A DNA stretch of 64,000 bases from Sphingobacterium lactis (GTDB taxonomy: Bacteria > Bacteroidota > Bacteroidia > Sphingobacteriales > Sphingobacteriaceae). The translations under genes and the position numbers were made by a program. The DNA is taken from contig NZ_CP049246.1 of assembly GCF_011046555.1 (NCBI RefSeq), forward strand, positions 2,232,001-2,296,000, written 5' to 3'. Below are positions 17,473-27,217 of this stretch, piece by piece; the first letter of the stretch is position 1; each line of letters begins with the position of its first letter. The notes beneath the pieces are model-generated. The model searched no databases. It was not told the DNA's origin and worked only from the letters and a program-made list of their open reading frames with translations.

Positions 17473-19605
17473 TTAGCTATCCTTCTTCTTGCTCAGGTCG
17501 TAATCGATCCTGACGTGATAGATGCTCTTGAGCATCGACTTGAAGATCTTGGCAGATTCCGAGATTTCGCGCATCGTGATATCCGCATTCTGGAACTGCC
17601 GCTGCATCAACTTGTGGTCAATGATTTTATCGACCAGGTTGTTGATGGATTCCTCGGTCGGTTCCTTCAGGGCACGGGATGCAGCCTCCACAGAGTCGGC
17701 CATCATCAGGACAGCGGTTTCCTTGGAAAAGGGCACGGGGCCAGGGTATTTAAATGTCGATTCATCGATCACCTTATCCGGGTTTGCCTTCACCGCCAGG
17801 TTGTAGAAGTAATCCACTTTGGTCGTACCGTGGTGGGTACGGATAAAGTCGACCACCACCTCAGGCATCTGGTTCTTGCGGGCCATCTCGATACCCTTCA
17901 GGACGTGCGAGATAATGATCTGCGCACTCTGTTCCGGTGTCAGCTCCTCGTGTGGGTTATCGTTCGTTTTCTGGTTCTCGATAAAGTACAGCGGGTTGAT
18001 CATCTTCCCGATATCGTGGTACAGCGCTCCTGCGCGCACCAATAACGGATTTCCACCGATCTTATAAATTGCGGCCTCCGCCAGGTTTGCCACCTGCAGG
18101 GAGTGCTGGAAAGTGCCTGGTGCCTTAAGCGACAGCTCGCGTAATAACCTAGAATTGGAGTTGGTCAGTTCCATCAACGTCAGGTCGGACACAATACCGA
18201 AAAGTTTCTCGAAGGCATAGATCAGCGGATAGGCGAGGAGGGTCAGGCCGACACTCACGGTGAACGGTAGGATGTCCTGCCAATAGATCGATGCAAAGGT
18301 TCCGTTCCGGGTAAGGACCAAACCGACATACGCCAGGATGTAGGTCGCCAAGATCAGCACACTCGATACAAGGAACTGCTCTCGCTTAACCAGGGTCCGG
18401 ATGCTATAGATGGCCACCATGCCGGCGGTAAATTGCAGGAATACGAAGTCGAAGCTGTTCGGCACGAACAGTCCGGCCACCAATACCATCAGGATATGGA
18501 TATTGAGGGCAATCCGCGTATCGAATAACAAACGGAAGATAATCGGTACCGAACAATATGGAATGTAATACAGGCTCGGGATCTTGATCTTGATTGCCCA
18601 GCTCAGTACACCCAGCATGACCAGGATAACGATGAAGATAATGAACAACAACCGGTTGTTGTTGAAGATATCCCTCCGGAAGAAATATAGGAACACCATC
18701 AGGAGCGCCATCGCCAGCGAGATCAGGATGAAATGCCCAAAAGTCACGAGGTTCTGCTCGCCACTGATGCGGGATTCGTCCTCAAATACGCGGCGCAACG
18801 ATTCAAGTTTCTGGTAGGCATCGTTGTTGATGATCTTGCCCTGCTCGGCAATGAGCTCATCCTTCTGCACCATCCCGCGCGTGGTGGAAATATTGGCCAG
18901 CGCCGTCTGTTCTACCTTATTGGTCTGGCTTTCGTTGAAGACATAGTTGATGGTAATGTAATTCTTCAGTACTTCGGCCAACCAGCGCTTTCGCGAGATC
19001 AGTTTGTTCTTTTCCAGCGCACCGACAATGTAATGGGATGCCGATTCAATCGTAAAGCAATCTACGGTATTCTTCTGCTGGGCAATGTTGTCGTGCACCA
19101 GCACAAAATTATATTCGAGGGAGGTCGGGTCGTTCTTGGTTGTGTCGCTGCCCTTGTTCTGGTACCTGTTGTTGAGGGAGATCACGCCCCGCTCATAAAT
19201 GTAGGTGAGGAGTGCAGTTCCGACCTCGCGGTAATCGGTGATCTCGCCGGATTCGGTCGAGTCCAATTGGCTGGCCTGCCATTTCTCGTTCAGGTCCGTA
19301 TTGAACTGGTCGATCTGTTCCTTGCTGGCAACATCGTTCAGGTTGTAGATGGGCTGTATGGTCTTCAGGATAAACTGCCTGTCGCGTTCCATTTCTTCGG
19401 CCGTCTTCAGGATGGCGAAGTTATAGGGCGAGGTCAGGTTCTCATGGTTCCAAGGCTTTCCTTTCTGGTATTCATAGCGGAAGCGGGGCTGCTTGGGCAG
19501 GAATATACAGATCAGGATGATGGTCAGCACGACCATGCCGTATTTCCATACGGTGGAGTTTTGTTGAATCTTATCCTTAGGGTAGTTTATCTTTAGTTTA
19601 GCCAC
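17473..19605 (-). CDS. 7TM-HD family phosphohydrolase (PgpH-like)
   Basis: A 710-residue membrane protein. An N-terminal transmembrane helix (about 25-43) precedes a large extracytoplasmic 7TMR-HDED-type region. Seven transmembrane segments and a cytoplasmic HD domain follow, with YHDIGKM (the HD pair), HVLKGIEMA and RTHHGTTK as metal-binding motifs. PgpH-type members hydrolyse cyclic di-AMP; that activity is inferred from the architecture. It is a single gene, transcribed away from rpe. Confidence 0.88.
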   Translation of the reverse strand: MAKLKINYPKDKIQQNSTVWKYGMVVLTIILICIFLPKQPRFRYEYQKGKPWNHENLTSPYNFAILKTAEEMERDRQFILKTIQPIYNLNDVASKEQIDQFNTDLNEKWQASQLDSTESGEITDYREVGTALLTYIYERGVISLNNRYQNKGSDTTKNDPTSLEYNFVLVHDNIAQQKNTVDCFTIESASHYIVGALEKNKLISRKRWLAEVLKNYITINYVFNESQTNKVEQTALANISTTRGMVQKDELIAEQGKIINNDAYQKLESLRRVFEDESRISGEQNLVTFGHFILISLAMALLMVFLYFFRRDIFNNNRLLFIIFIVILVMLGVLSWAIKIKIPSLYYIPYCSVPIIFRLLFDTRIALNIHILMVLVAGLFVPNSFDFVFLQFTAGMVAIYSIRTLVKREQFLVSSVLILATYILAYVGLVLTRNGTFASIYWQDILPFTVSVGLTLLAYPLIYAFEKLFGIVSDLTLMELTNSNSRLLRELSLKAPGTFQHSLQVANLAEAAIYKIGGNPLLVRAGALYHDIGKMINPLYFIENQKTNDNPHEELTPEQSAQIIISHVLKGIEMARKNQMPEVVVDFIRTHHGTTKVDYFYNLAVKANPDKVIDESTFKYPGPVPFSKETAVLMMADSVEAASRALKEPTEESINNLVDKIIDHKLMQRQFQNADITMREISESAKIFKSMLKSIYHVRIDYDLSKKKDS

Positions 19606-19798
19606 AGTTCGATTTTAAAGCGTTCTATTCAAACAAATGTAGGGAATTTACGGCAAAACCAGTTCTTTTTAATGGTCTGCTGGGGTTGGTTTTCGATTTC
19701 GGTGGCTTCAGTACGAGCAGTTTACTGCAGTTTTGTTAAAGGAATGTAGCAATTCCGCTGAAAACGGCTCTATTTTTCAAATAGCGCGGAATTACTGT

Positions 19799-19806
19799 TA
19801 TCTTTG
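19799..19806 (+). promoter_or_regulatory. -7 promoter box of rpe
   Basis: TATCTTTG matches TAnnTTTG and lies 16 bp before the ATG at 19822. It overlaps the in-frame TTG at 19804, which therefore cannot be the translation start. Confidence 0.6.
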
Positions 19807-19821
19807 CAAAAAATTAAAGAA

Positions 19822-20502
19822 ATGTCCACACACTCCCATTTAATTGCCCCATCGGTTTTGGCTGCTGATTTTGCGAATCTGGAAAGAGACGTGAAGATGA
19901 TCAATGACAGCGAAGCGGATTGGTTTCACATCGACATCATGGATGGTGTCTTCGTGCCGAATATCTCCTTTGGATTTCCCGTGATGAGCGCCATTGCCAA
20001 ACATGCCAAGAAACCTTTGGATGTACACTTGATGATCGTTGATCCGGACCGTTACCTGCAGGCTTGCAAGGACAATGGTGCCGAAGTCATTACCGTGCAC
20101 TACGAAGCTTGTACGCACTTGCACCGCACCTTGGCGGCGATCAAGGAATTGGGATGTAAGGCCGGTGTTGCGCTGAACCCGCATACACCAGTTTCCCTGT
20201 TGAAGGATGTGATCCAGGATATCGACCTGGTCTGCTTGATGTCGGTAAACCCGGGATTTGGAGGACAGAAGTTCATTGAGCGTACCTACGCGAAGGTGAA
20301 GGAATTACGTGCGCTGGCGGTGGAGAACAATACGGATGTACTGATCGAGATCGACGGGGGAGTAGGCTTAAGCAATGCGGGCAAATTACTGGCTGCGGGT
20401 GCCGATGTGCTCGTTGCGGGGAGCTTCGTGTTCAACGCTGCTGACCCGATTCAGACAGTAAAGGATTTAAAAGCGGTAGACCCTACAGTACAAGCGGTTT
20501 AG
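19822..20502 (+). CDS. rpe: Ribulose-phosphate 3-epimerase
   Basis: A 226-residue TIM-barrel enzyme that interconverts ribulose-5-phosphate and xylulose-5-phosphate in the pentose phosphate pathway. Family motifs are HIDIMDGVFVPNISFG, the metal-ligand histidine in DVHLMI, VMSVNPGFGGQKFI (here LMSVNPGFGGQKFI) and IEIDGGV. The reading frame could start at a TTG (19804), but that codon lies inside the promoter. The ATG at 19822 (MSTHSHLIAPSVLAADFANL) fits the family N-terminus. Confidence 0.95.
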   Translation: MSTHSHLIAPSVLAADFANLERDVKMINDSEADWFHIDIMDGVFVPNISFGFPVMSAIAKHAKKPLDVHLMIVDPDRYLQACKDNGAEVITVHYEACTHLHRTLAAIKELGCKAGVALNPHTPVSLLKDVIQDIDLVCLMSVNPGFGGQKFIERTYAKVKELRALAVENNTDVLIEIDGGVGLSNAGKLLAAGADVLVAGSFVFNAADPIQTVKDLKAVDPTVQAV

Positions 20503-20571
20503 GGCGCTGTTTAGAATTTTTCCAAATTAGCTTAGGGTGGCAGAAATGCGTATAACGCGATGTTTTTTTTG

Positions 20572-20579
20572 TATTTTTG
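20572..20579 (+). promoter_or_regulatory. -7 promoter box of the aconitase gene
   Basis: TATTTTTG matches TAnnTTTG, 66 bp before the ATG. No clear -33 element. Confidence 0.45.
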
Positions 20580-20645
20580 CGTAGCGCAGATCAACTTAAG
20601 CGCATGTGAATTGAATTTAATAAATCATCATTAAACTAAAAATAA

Positions 20646-22910
20646 ATGGCTTTTGATATAGACATGATCAAAAAGGTTTATGCACAATATGATGAGCGTA
20701 TCAATGCAGCTCGTCAGGTTGTAAACAAACCATTGACACTATCTGAGAAAATTTTGTATGCACACCTTTGGGATGGTAATGCAGCTGAGGCTTATGAGCG
20801 TGGAAAATCATACGTTGATTTTGCACCGGACCGTGTAGCGATGCAGGATGCTACCGCGCAGATGGCTTTATTGCAGTTCATGCAAGCAGGTCGTCCAAAG
20901 GTTGCCGTTCCTTCCACTGTACACTGTGACCACTTGATCCAAGCGCGTGACGGAGCAGCAGAGGATTTGAACCGTGCAAAAACAGAAAGTTCTGAAGTAT
21001 TCAACTTCTTGAGTTCTGTATCGAACAAATACGGTATCGGATTCTGGAAACCGGGTGCAGGTATCATTCACCAAGTTGTCTTGGAGAACTATGCTTTCCC
21101 AGGTGGTATGATGATCGGTACGGATTCCCACACCGTGAATGCGGGTGGTTTGGGTATGGTTGCTATCGGTGTTGGTGGTGCGGATGCATGTGACGTGATG
21201 GCAGGATTACCTTGGGAGCTTAAATTCCCGAAACTTATCGGTGTAAAATTAACAGGCAAGCTTTCCGGATGGGCAGCGCCTAAAGATGTGATCTTGAAAG
21301 TTGCTGGTATCCTTACTGTAAAAGGTGGTACTGGTGCTATCGTTGAATATTTCGGTGAAGGTGCAGAGTCCCTTTCTTGTACAGGTAAAGGTACGATCTG
21401 TAACATGGGTGCGGAGATCGGTGCTACGACTTCGACATTCGGTTACGATGCGTCTATGGAGCGTTACTTGCGCGCTACGGACCGTGCAGAGGTTGCTGAT
21501 GCGGCTAATGCGATCAAACAACACCTTACTGCTGACCCTGAGGTTTATGCTAACCCTGAACAATACTTCGATCAATTGATCGAAATCAACCTTTCGGAAT
21601 TGGAACCTTCTTTGAACGGTCCATTCACTCCGGATTTATATACGCCAATCTCCCGCATGCGCGAAGAGGCTGGTAAGAACGGATGGCCTACACGTGTAGA
21701 GTGGGGATTGATCGGTTCGTGTACAAACTCTTCTTACGAGGATTTGTCTCGCGCTGCATCCATCGCTCGCCAAGCGGTTGAAAAAGGATTGGTAACGAAA
21801 GCTGAATTTGGTATCAACCCAGGTTCTGAGCAGGTTCGTTTCACAGCTGATCGCGACGGTCTATTGAAAACTTTCGAAGACTTGAACGCAACGATCTTTA
21901 CCAATGCATGTGGTCCATGTATCGGTATGTGGGATCGTGCAGGTGCGGACAAACAAGAGAAGAACACGATCGTTCACTCGTTCAACCGTAACTTCGCTAA
22001 ACGTGCCGATGGTAACCCGAATACGTTCGCATTCGTAACATCTCCAGAGATGGTTGCAGCGATCGCGATTTCCGGAGACCTAGGTTTCAACCCATTGACG
22101 GACACATTGACCAACAAAGATGGTGAACAAGTGAAATTGGATCCACCTACAGGTGATGAATTGCCGGAAAAAGGTTTCGCAGTTGATGATCCAGGATACC
22201 AAGCACCTGCGGCTGACGGTTCTGATGTGGTTGTCGATGTATCACCAACTTCTGATCGTCTTCAATTATTGGAGCCTTTCAAACCTTGGGAAGGTACAGA
22301 CCTTAAAGGCTTGAAATTATTGATCAAAGCGAAAGGTAAATGTACAACTGACCACATCTCGATGGCAGGTCCTTGGTTGAAATACCGCGGTCACTTGGAT
22401 AACATTTCCAACAACATGTTGATCGGTGCTGTAAACTACTTCAACGAGAAAACAGATAACGTGAAAAACCAATTGACAGGTGAGTATGGACCAGTTCCAG
22501 CGACTCAGCGTGATTACAAAGCGCAAGGCGTCGGTTCGATCGTTGTAGGTGATGAAAACTACGGTGAGGGTTCTTCCCGTGAGCACGCAGCCATGGAGCC
22601 TCGTCACTTGGGCGTTCGCGCGGTATTGGTGAAATCTTTCGCTCGTATCCACGAAACGAACTTGAAAAAACAAGGTATGTTGGGATTGACTTTCGATAAC
22701 AAGGATGATTACGATAAAATCCAAGAAAACGATACCATCGATATCATCGGTTTGACAGAATTCGCTCCGAACAAACCATTGACGATCGTTCTTCACCACG
22801 AAGATGGTACCACAGAAGAAATCTTGGCAAACCACACATACAACGAACAACAGATCCAGTGGTTCAAAGCTGGTGGTGCATTGAATATCATTCGTGCCAA
22901 TCAGAATTAG
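20646..22910 (+). CDS. acnA: Aconitate hydratase
   Basis: A 754-residue enzyme of the TCA cycle that isomerises citrate to isocitrate using a [4Fe-4S] cluster. The cluster cysteines are in [11 protein letters not shown] and [26 protein letters not shown] is the C-terminal substrate-binding motif. The length and sequence style are those of the mitochondrial-like aconitases of Bacteroidota; the symbol follows common usage, and acn would serve equally. It has strong codon bias, as expected of a highly expressed gene, and its own promoter and terminator. Confidence 0.95.
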   Translation: MAFDIDMIKKVYAQYDERINAARQVVNKPLTLSEKILYAHLWDGNAAEAYERGKSYVDFAPDRVAMQDATAQMALLQFMQAGRPKVAVPSTVHCDHLIQARDGAAEDLNRAKTESSEVFNFLSSVSNKYGIGFWKPGAGIIHQVVLENYAFPGGMMIGTDSHTVNAGGLGMVAIGVGGADACDVMAGLPWELKFPKLIGVKLTGKLSGWAAPKDVILKVAGILTVKGGTGAIVEYFGEGAESLSCTGKGTICNMGAEIGATTSTFGYDASMERYLRATDRAEVADAANAIKQHLTADPEVYANPEQYFDQLIEINLSELEPSLNGPFTPDLYTPISRMREEAGKNGWPTRVEWGLIGSCTNSSYEDLSRAASIARQAVEKGLVTKAEFGINPGSEQVRFTADRDGLLKTFEDLNATIFTNACGPCIGMWDRAGADKQEKNTIVHSFNRNFAKRADGNPNTFAFVTSPEMVAAIAISGDLGFNPLTDTLTNKDGEQVKLDPPTGDELPEKGFAVDDPGYQAPAADGSDVVVDVSPTSDRLQLLEPFKPWEGTDLKGLKLLIKAKGKCTTDHISMAGPWLKYRGHLDNISNNMLIGAVNYFNEKTDNVKNQLTGEYGPVPATQRDYKAQGVGSIVVGDENYGEGSSREHAAMEPRHLGVRAVLVKSFARIHETNLKKQGMLGLTFDNKDDYDKIQENDTIDIIGLTEFAPNKPLTIVLHHEDGTTEEILANHTYNEQQIQWFKAGGALNIIRANQN

Positions 22911-22935
22911 TATTTAGTAGTTAGTAGTTAGAATT
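22911..22935 (+). repeat. Short tandem TTAGTAG repeat
   Basis: TTTAGTAGTTAGTAGTTAG directly after the aconitase stop codon: about three units of a 7-bp repeat. It ends before the terminator. Confidence 0.4.
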
Positions 22936-22962
22936 AAGACTGACTGCATACGGAATATATGG

Positions 22963-22988
22963 AAAGCTGCCCTTGGGCAGCTTTTTTT
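22963..22988 (+). terminator. Terminator of the aconitase gene
   Basis: Stem GCTGCC / GGCAGC in an A-rich/T-rich context (AAAGCTGCCC...GGGCAGCTTTTTTT). Confidence 0.85.
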
Positions 22989-23162
22989 GTAGGATGATTT
23001 TTCTTTGGGGGCTTGGGGTGCAAAGGAATGGGAATTATAAGGGTAAAGAGGATTAATGTTTTTTTTTCTCTTTCTCAAAACCAATCCGCGTATATAAATA
23101 TGTGACGGAAAAATTCCAGTCAAATCTATGCAAGCATTATTTCGTGCTATTTTGCGCCATGC

Positions 23163-23200
23163 AACCCCGTCAGGGGTGTAACTATTTTAGAAGGTTTAAT
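23163..23200 (+). repeat. ACCCC(GTC A)GGGGT hairpin with conserved-looking flank
   Basis: AACCCCGTCAGGGGTGTAACTATTTTAG, here broken as AACCCCGTCAGGGGT and GTAACTATTTTAG. It resembles short CCCC/GGGG hairpin repeats seen widely in Bacteroidota intergenic DNA, from general memory. Only one copy is present here. Confidence 0.35.
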
Positions 23201-23406
23201 TATATGCGCAATGGATACATTTTCTTTCTTCCAAACTCCACCAAATGTTCCTTTTCCGACTTTTCCCGCGTTTGCGGTAATCACGCTGACCAGAATACCA
23301 TTATAAACGCTTATTGCTCATGTTGTTTTTTGGTCAATAATCGCGCTATATGAAGTCTCAGGGGCTATTTTTCCTGATTTCCCCTTCTTTTTCCTTGAAA
23401 GACAGG

Positions 23407-23535
23407 TCTGGACCTTGTCTGACATGAGAGCGAGGTGAGAGCGTACTGAGAGCGTGGTGAGAGCGTGTCCATGGCACGCTCTCACCACGGTAGCACTTCG
23501 AACGCATCTCGGATGCACCTCAGACAAGGTCCAGA
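23407..23535. repeat. Large nested palindrome with four 11-bp tandem repeats
   Basis: Outer 16-bp perfect inverted repeat (TCTGGACCTTGTCTGA at 23407-23422, its complement at 23520-23535). Inner 15-bp perfect inverted repeat (CGTGGTGAGAGCGTG at 23453-23467, its complement at 23475-23489) with a 7-nt loop. The left half holds four tandem 11-bp units TGAGAGCGNNN (23425-23468). A further GAGAGCGTGGTG fragment lies near 23620. There is no coding sense in either strand. Confidence 0.75.
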
Positions 23536-23539
23536 TAAG

Positions 23540-23832
23540 CTGACAGCGGTTTCCGTACCGGCAATTGATTTCGGATATGGCAACAGTGGCCGTACCCAAA
23601 TTGCGGAATGCATATGGCGAGAGCGTGGTGGGCTTATGGATTCGATAAAATAATGGATAATTTGCGATGAAAATGGTAGATTGGAGTGAAGCAGGTGTAT
23701 CTATGATTGCTCGAATGAATATAAGAAATATAACCTCCATATGGATAGATTTAAATGCTTAATATGGATCACCATTCCATCTCCCAAAAATCATTACTTA
23801 TCCCTACCTTTATGTTATAATCAATCTATGAA
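23540..23832 (+). other. Non-coding stretch before the M14 peptidase gene
   Basis: Short spurious ORFs only. TACCTTTATG about 25 bp before the peptidase ATG is a near-match to the -7 element. Confidence 0.3.
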
Positions 23833-25563
23833 ATGCTGAAATCGATCTATAAACTCGCTTTGATGGCCGCACTAACGACAACAACTATGGAAGGACTTGC
23901 CCAAAAGACGCCCTATGAACTCGATAAGAATGGAAATACAACCGTCACGTATGCGGAATTGCGTACCTATTACGATAAATTACTGGCAGGGCGTACGGAT
24001 GCCAAGCTGATCGATATCGGTCCGACGGATACGGGGAAGCCGCTGCAGTTGATCGTGCTTTCTAAGGATGGGGATTTCGATCCGCAAAGCATCAAGGCAA
24101 AGGGTAAGGCCGTGATGTTCATCAACAATGGAATCCATCCGGGAGAACCGGAAGGGATCGATGCATCGATGATGTTTATCCGTGATATCCTGAAAGCAGA
24201 ACATTTGCCGAAGGACCTCGTACTCTGTGTAATCCCGGTCTACAATATTTCGGGGATGTTGGATCGCGGTGTCACCCGAGCAAACCAGAATGGCCCCGAT
24301 GCCTATGGTTTCCGCGGATCTCGTCAGCATTATGACCTCAATAGGGATTTTATAAAAGGCGACACCCGCAATTCAAGGCTCTTCCAACAGGTGTTCTCCA
24401 CCTGGGACCCGGATGTGTTCTTTGATACCCATACCAGCAACGGTGCCGATTACCAATATGTCATGACGTTGATCGAGACCCATAAGGATAAATTGCATCC
24501 CAAGCTTGCGCCCTATATGAAGGAGCGCTTCACCGATGTGCTCTACACACGGATGAAAGCTGCCGGATTTCCCATGATCCCGTATGTGGATTCCAAGGGC
24601 GAAACCCCCGAGTCGGGTCTGGTGTCCTTTCTGGAAAGTCCGCGGTATTCCACGGGCTATGCCGCCCTGCATAATACTATCGGTTATATGCCGGAGACGC
24701 ATATGTGGAAACCCTACAAGCAACGGGTGGAATCGACGTATCTCCTAATGAAGAATTTATTTGAGGTCGCCGTTGCGGAAGCCAAGACGCTGGTAGCCCT
24801 ACGGAATGATATCAAAGCGGAAGTGTCCGAACAGCAATCTTTCCCCATCAGCTGGGAGTTGGATGAGGAGCATGTCGATACCATTTCATTTATGGGCTAT
24901 GCCTCGGGGAAACGTGCAAGTGCCGTGTCAGGAAAGGATAGGTTGTTCTATGACCGCACGAAACCGTTTACCAAGCAGGTTCCGTACTATACGACGTATA
25001 AGCCAAAGGTTGTTGTGCAAAAACCGAAAGCGTATGTCCTTCCCCAAGGGTATGATCGGATCGTTGAGTTGATGCAGCTGAACGGAGTCAAGATGGAGCC
25101 GTTGGCAAAGGATACGGTTCTGACAGTGGAAATGTATTATATTACAGGCTATAAAACGTATCCCAATGCGTATGAAGGGCATTATCCGCACCATTCGGTT
25201 GAGGTGTGTACGGAAAGGATGGAGATACCTTACTATGCCGGGGATTGGTTAATCGAGACGAATCAACCAATGAACCGCTATATCATAGAAACCCTGGAGC
25301 CCCAAGGAATGGATTCCTTTTTCAACTGGAATTTCTTTGATGCCATCCTCTCGCAGAAGGAATATTTCTCAGCCTATATCTTCGAGGATACCGCTGCAGA
25401 TTTGCTTGCAAAAGATGCGGAACTCAAGAAACGTTTCGACGATGCCAAACGCGCAGATCCTAAAATGATGGAGGAAGCGCGGCTGCAATTGGACTGGATC
25501 TACAGGCAAACACCGGCATACGAAAAAACGCACTTGCTATATCCGGTAGGGCGGATGTTATAG
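23833..25563 (+). CDS. Secreted M14-family zinc carboxypeptidase
   Basis: A 576-residue exported protease with a signal peptide (about 1-23, cleaved near GLAQ). The zinc site of M14 peptidases is visible: NNGIHPGEPEG supplies HxxE (His102, Glu105), and DLNRDF and FFDTHTSNGADYQY supply the remaining conserved residues. About 250 further C-terminal residues are not assigned. It likely trims peptides in the periplasm. It stands alone before the DinB-like gene. Confidence 0.85.
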   Translation: MLKSIYKLALMAALTTTTMEGLAQKTPYELDKNGNTTVTYAELRTYYDKLLAGRTDAKLIDIGPTDTGKPLQLIVLSKDGDFDPQSIKAKGKAVMFINNGIHPGEPEGIDASMMFIRDILKAEHLPKDLVLCVIPVYNISGMLDRGVTRANQNGPDAYGFRGSRQHYDLNRDFIKGDTRNSRLFQQVFSTWDPDVFFDTHTSNGADYQYVMTLIETHKDKLHPKLAPYMKERFTDVLYTRMKAAGFPMIPYVDSKGETPESGLVSFLESPRYSTGYAALHNTIGYMPETHMWKPYKQRVESTYLLMKNLFEVAVAEAKTLVALRNDIKAEVSEQQSFPISWELDEEHVDTISFMGYASGKRASAVSGKDRLFYDRTKPFTKQVPYYTTYKPKVVVQKPKAYVLPQGYDRIVELMQLNGVKMEPLAKDTVLTVEMYYITGYKTYPNAYEGHYPHHSVEVCTERMEIPYYAGDWLIETNQPMNRYIIETLEPQGMDSFFNWNFFDAILSQKEYFSAYIFEDTAADLLAKDAELKKRFDDAKRADPKMMEEARLQLDWIYRQTPAYEKTHLLYPVGRML

Positions 25564-25606
25564 ATGAAGTGAATGCTGTTGACAAAGGGTTGTCATCACT
25601 GGCCAT

Positions 25607-25614
25607 TACCTTTG
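25607..25614 (+). promoter_or_regulatory. -7 promoter box of the DinB-like gene
   Basis: TACCTTTG matches TAnnTTTG and lies 24 bp before the ATG at 25638. This argues against the upstream in-frame GTG start at 25569. Confidence 0.5.
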
Positions 25615-25637
25615 GTATAAACAAAATACGAACGATT

Positions 25638-26105
25638 ATGAGCACAGCATTTATGACCCAAGAGCAGTTTCTGAATCATTGGCAAGGCCATAGGAACCTG
25701 ACTAGAAAAACAATCGAAAAATTCCCGGAGAAGGATCTTTTTGAATTCCGTATCGGTGGGATGCGTACCTTTGCCGATTTGATCAAGGAACTCCTCAGTA
25801 TTGCCCTTCCGGGGTTGGAAGGTATTATCGCCAATAAAACAGACGGATACTCTCATGACCTCCCGCAGGCTACAAAAGCGGAATTGCTGGCGGAATGGGA
25901 CAGACAGACGCCATTGATCACTGAAGCGTATAAGCAATTGAAACCTGAGCAGTTCCCCGAAAATTATAATCTGTTCGGCCAATTCAATGCACCAATCTAT
26001 GAGAATCTCTTGTATTTTATGGACAATGAAGTCCATCACCGGGCGCAAGGCTATGTGTACCTGCGGGCGCTGGGCATCGAACCGCCGATGTTCTGGGAAC
26101 GGTAA
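25638..26105 (+). CDS. DinB-family protein
   Basis: A 155-residue four-helix-bundle protein of the DinB/YfiT-like group. MRTFADLIKELLSIA and the C-terminal MDNEVHHRAQGYVYLRALG carry the conserved metal-ligand histidines. Members bind a divalent metal; some are thiol-dependent transferases, but the role here is unknown. The frame opens at a GTG (25569). The ATG at 25638 is chosen because a promoter box lies between the two and the family begins near this Met. Confidence 0.85.
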   Translation: MSTAFMTQEQFLNHWQGHRNLTRKTIEKFPEKDLFEFRIGGMRTFADLIKELLSIALPGLEGIIANKTDGYSHDLPQATKAELLAEWDRQTPLITEAYKQLKPEQFPENYNLFGQFNAPIYENLLYFMDNEVHHRAQGYVYLRALGIEPPMFWER

Positions 26106-26118
26106 AATATTTGAAAAT

Positions 26119-26152
26119 AAAAAAGTCTCCATCAATTTTGGAGACTTTTTTA
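26119..26152 (+). terminator. Bidirectional terminator after the DinB-like gene
   Basis: Stem AAAAGTCTCC / GGAGACTTTT with a 9-nt loop and flanking A/T runs, between convergent genes. Confidence 0.85.
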
Positions 26153-26216
26153 TGCGGTCCTAATTTATCAGCTTTGTACAAAGCTACCGCAGAAAGGCTG
26201 TATAAAATGAATTCAA

Positions 26217-26654
26217 TTATTTGGACTTAAAAACGGAATTTACTTCCTTGATTTTCCATACGCCGGCATCCTGCACCATGGTTAGGTAATCTGTACGTTT
26301 AAAGTTGCCGAAGTCCAAAGTTACTTTGGCCAAGCTGTATTTTCCCGATTTCTCCACCACTTGTGATTCGACGTCACAGCTGTACGTAACACCTTCATTT
26401 CTCTTCAATTGTTGGATGAATTTTGATCGAGAAAGCGCCGGCTGATCGGTTTCGGTATTGAATTTCTGTGTGAAGCCCTCATCGAACAATTGATCTACGA
26501 AAGCGACATCACCTCTAACGGAGCTGTTTACATATTCCTCCACAACATTCTCTACAACGGCATTGTTCAGTTTATCCTTGTCAATGGCAAAGGCGGTCAA
26601 TGAGGAAGCGAATAATAGTCCTGCTACTGCGAAAGTTTTTACTAGATTTTTCAT
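26217..26654 (-). CDS. Secreted NTF2-like (lumazine-binding-like) protein
   Basis: A 145-residue protein with a signal peptide (about 1-23, ending TAFA). The rest has the NTF2-like cone-fold pattern: VVEEYVNSSVRGDVAFVDQLFDEGF, then KVTLDFGNFKRTDYLTMVQDAGVWKI with the characteristic G-x-WKI end (cited as DAGVWKI). Catalytic function cannot be assigned; such proteins are common periplasmic proteins in this phylum. Confidence 0.75.
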   Translation of the reverse strand: MKNLVKTFAVAGLLFASSLTAFAIDKDKLNNAVVENVVEEYVNSSVRGDVAFVDQLFDEGFTQKFNTETDQPALSRSKFIQQLKRNEGVTYSCDVESQVVEKSGKYSLAKVTLDFGNFKRTDYLTMVQDAGVWKIKEVNSVFKSK

Positions 26655-26843
26655 GATTAAGTTCTTTTAATGTTATCGTTTAATTGTTATTGTTTATTTG
26701 ATACTCCAAAGGTAGGGTGGTATCAAAGGTGATAACAGGCTGTTTAGGTCAGAACTTGAACTTTCTCGGTCAATCTAGGTGTTTATTCGGTGAAAATCTG
26801 CAGGTTGGTTTTCCGGATTTTCACCGATGTGTTCATCGAAGGA

Positions 26844-27206
26844 TTACGCCTGTAGGAGGTGCTTCCTGTGGTTTTTGCCCCATTCCACCAGGTAATTGAT
26901 GATTTCTTTGGAACTGCGGCCGTATTCGCTGATGCTGTATTCCACAGTCTTGGGTTTGCCGGGCATCTCTTCCCGCACGATGAGCTGATTTGCCTCCAGG
27001 TCTTTCAACTCTTTGGTCAGGACCTTGGCAGAAATGCCCAGAATCTCGCGTTGTATCTTCTTAAAGGTATTGACCTCCTTTTCCCTACTGATCAGGTAAT
27101 GCAGGATCAGGAGCTTCCATTTTCCACCCAGAATTTCCAGGGTATCGCGCATGGCCAATAAATTTCCGGTACATTCTACAGGATCGTTCTTTAAGGGTTG
27201 CTTCAT
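26844..27206 (-). CDS. HxlR-family transcriptional regulator
   Basis: A 120-residue winged-helix protein. LEILGGKWKLLILHYLI is the HxlR signature, preceded by a conserved Cys (VECTGNL). LGISAKVLTKELKDLEANQLI is the recognition region, and VEYSISEYGRS is the wing. Some members sense quinones or aldehydes through the Cys. It lies 11 bp downstream of the DUF4932 gene and is likely in its operon. Confidence 0.92.
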   Translation of the reverse strand: MKQPLKNDPVECTGNLLAMRDTLEILGGKWKLLILHYLISREKEVNTFKKIQREILGISAKVLTKELKDLEANQLIVREEMPGKPKTVEYSISEYGRSSKEIINYLVEWGKNHRKHLLQA

Positions 27207-27217
27207 GGATTGTCTTT

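Noticed and set aside
18733..19596. 287-codon plus-strand frame
   Set aside because: Antisense shadow of the same HD phosphohydrolase gene.
22317..22850. 177-codon minus-strand frame
   Set aside because: Shadow within the aconitase gene; its codon bias explains the open frame.
23318..23740. 140-codon minus-strand frame
   Set aside because: It reads straight through the nested palindrome and its repeats; composition is not protein-like.
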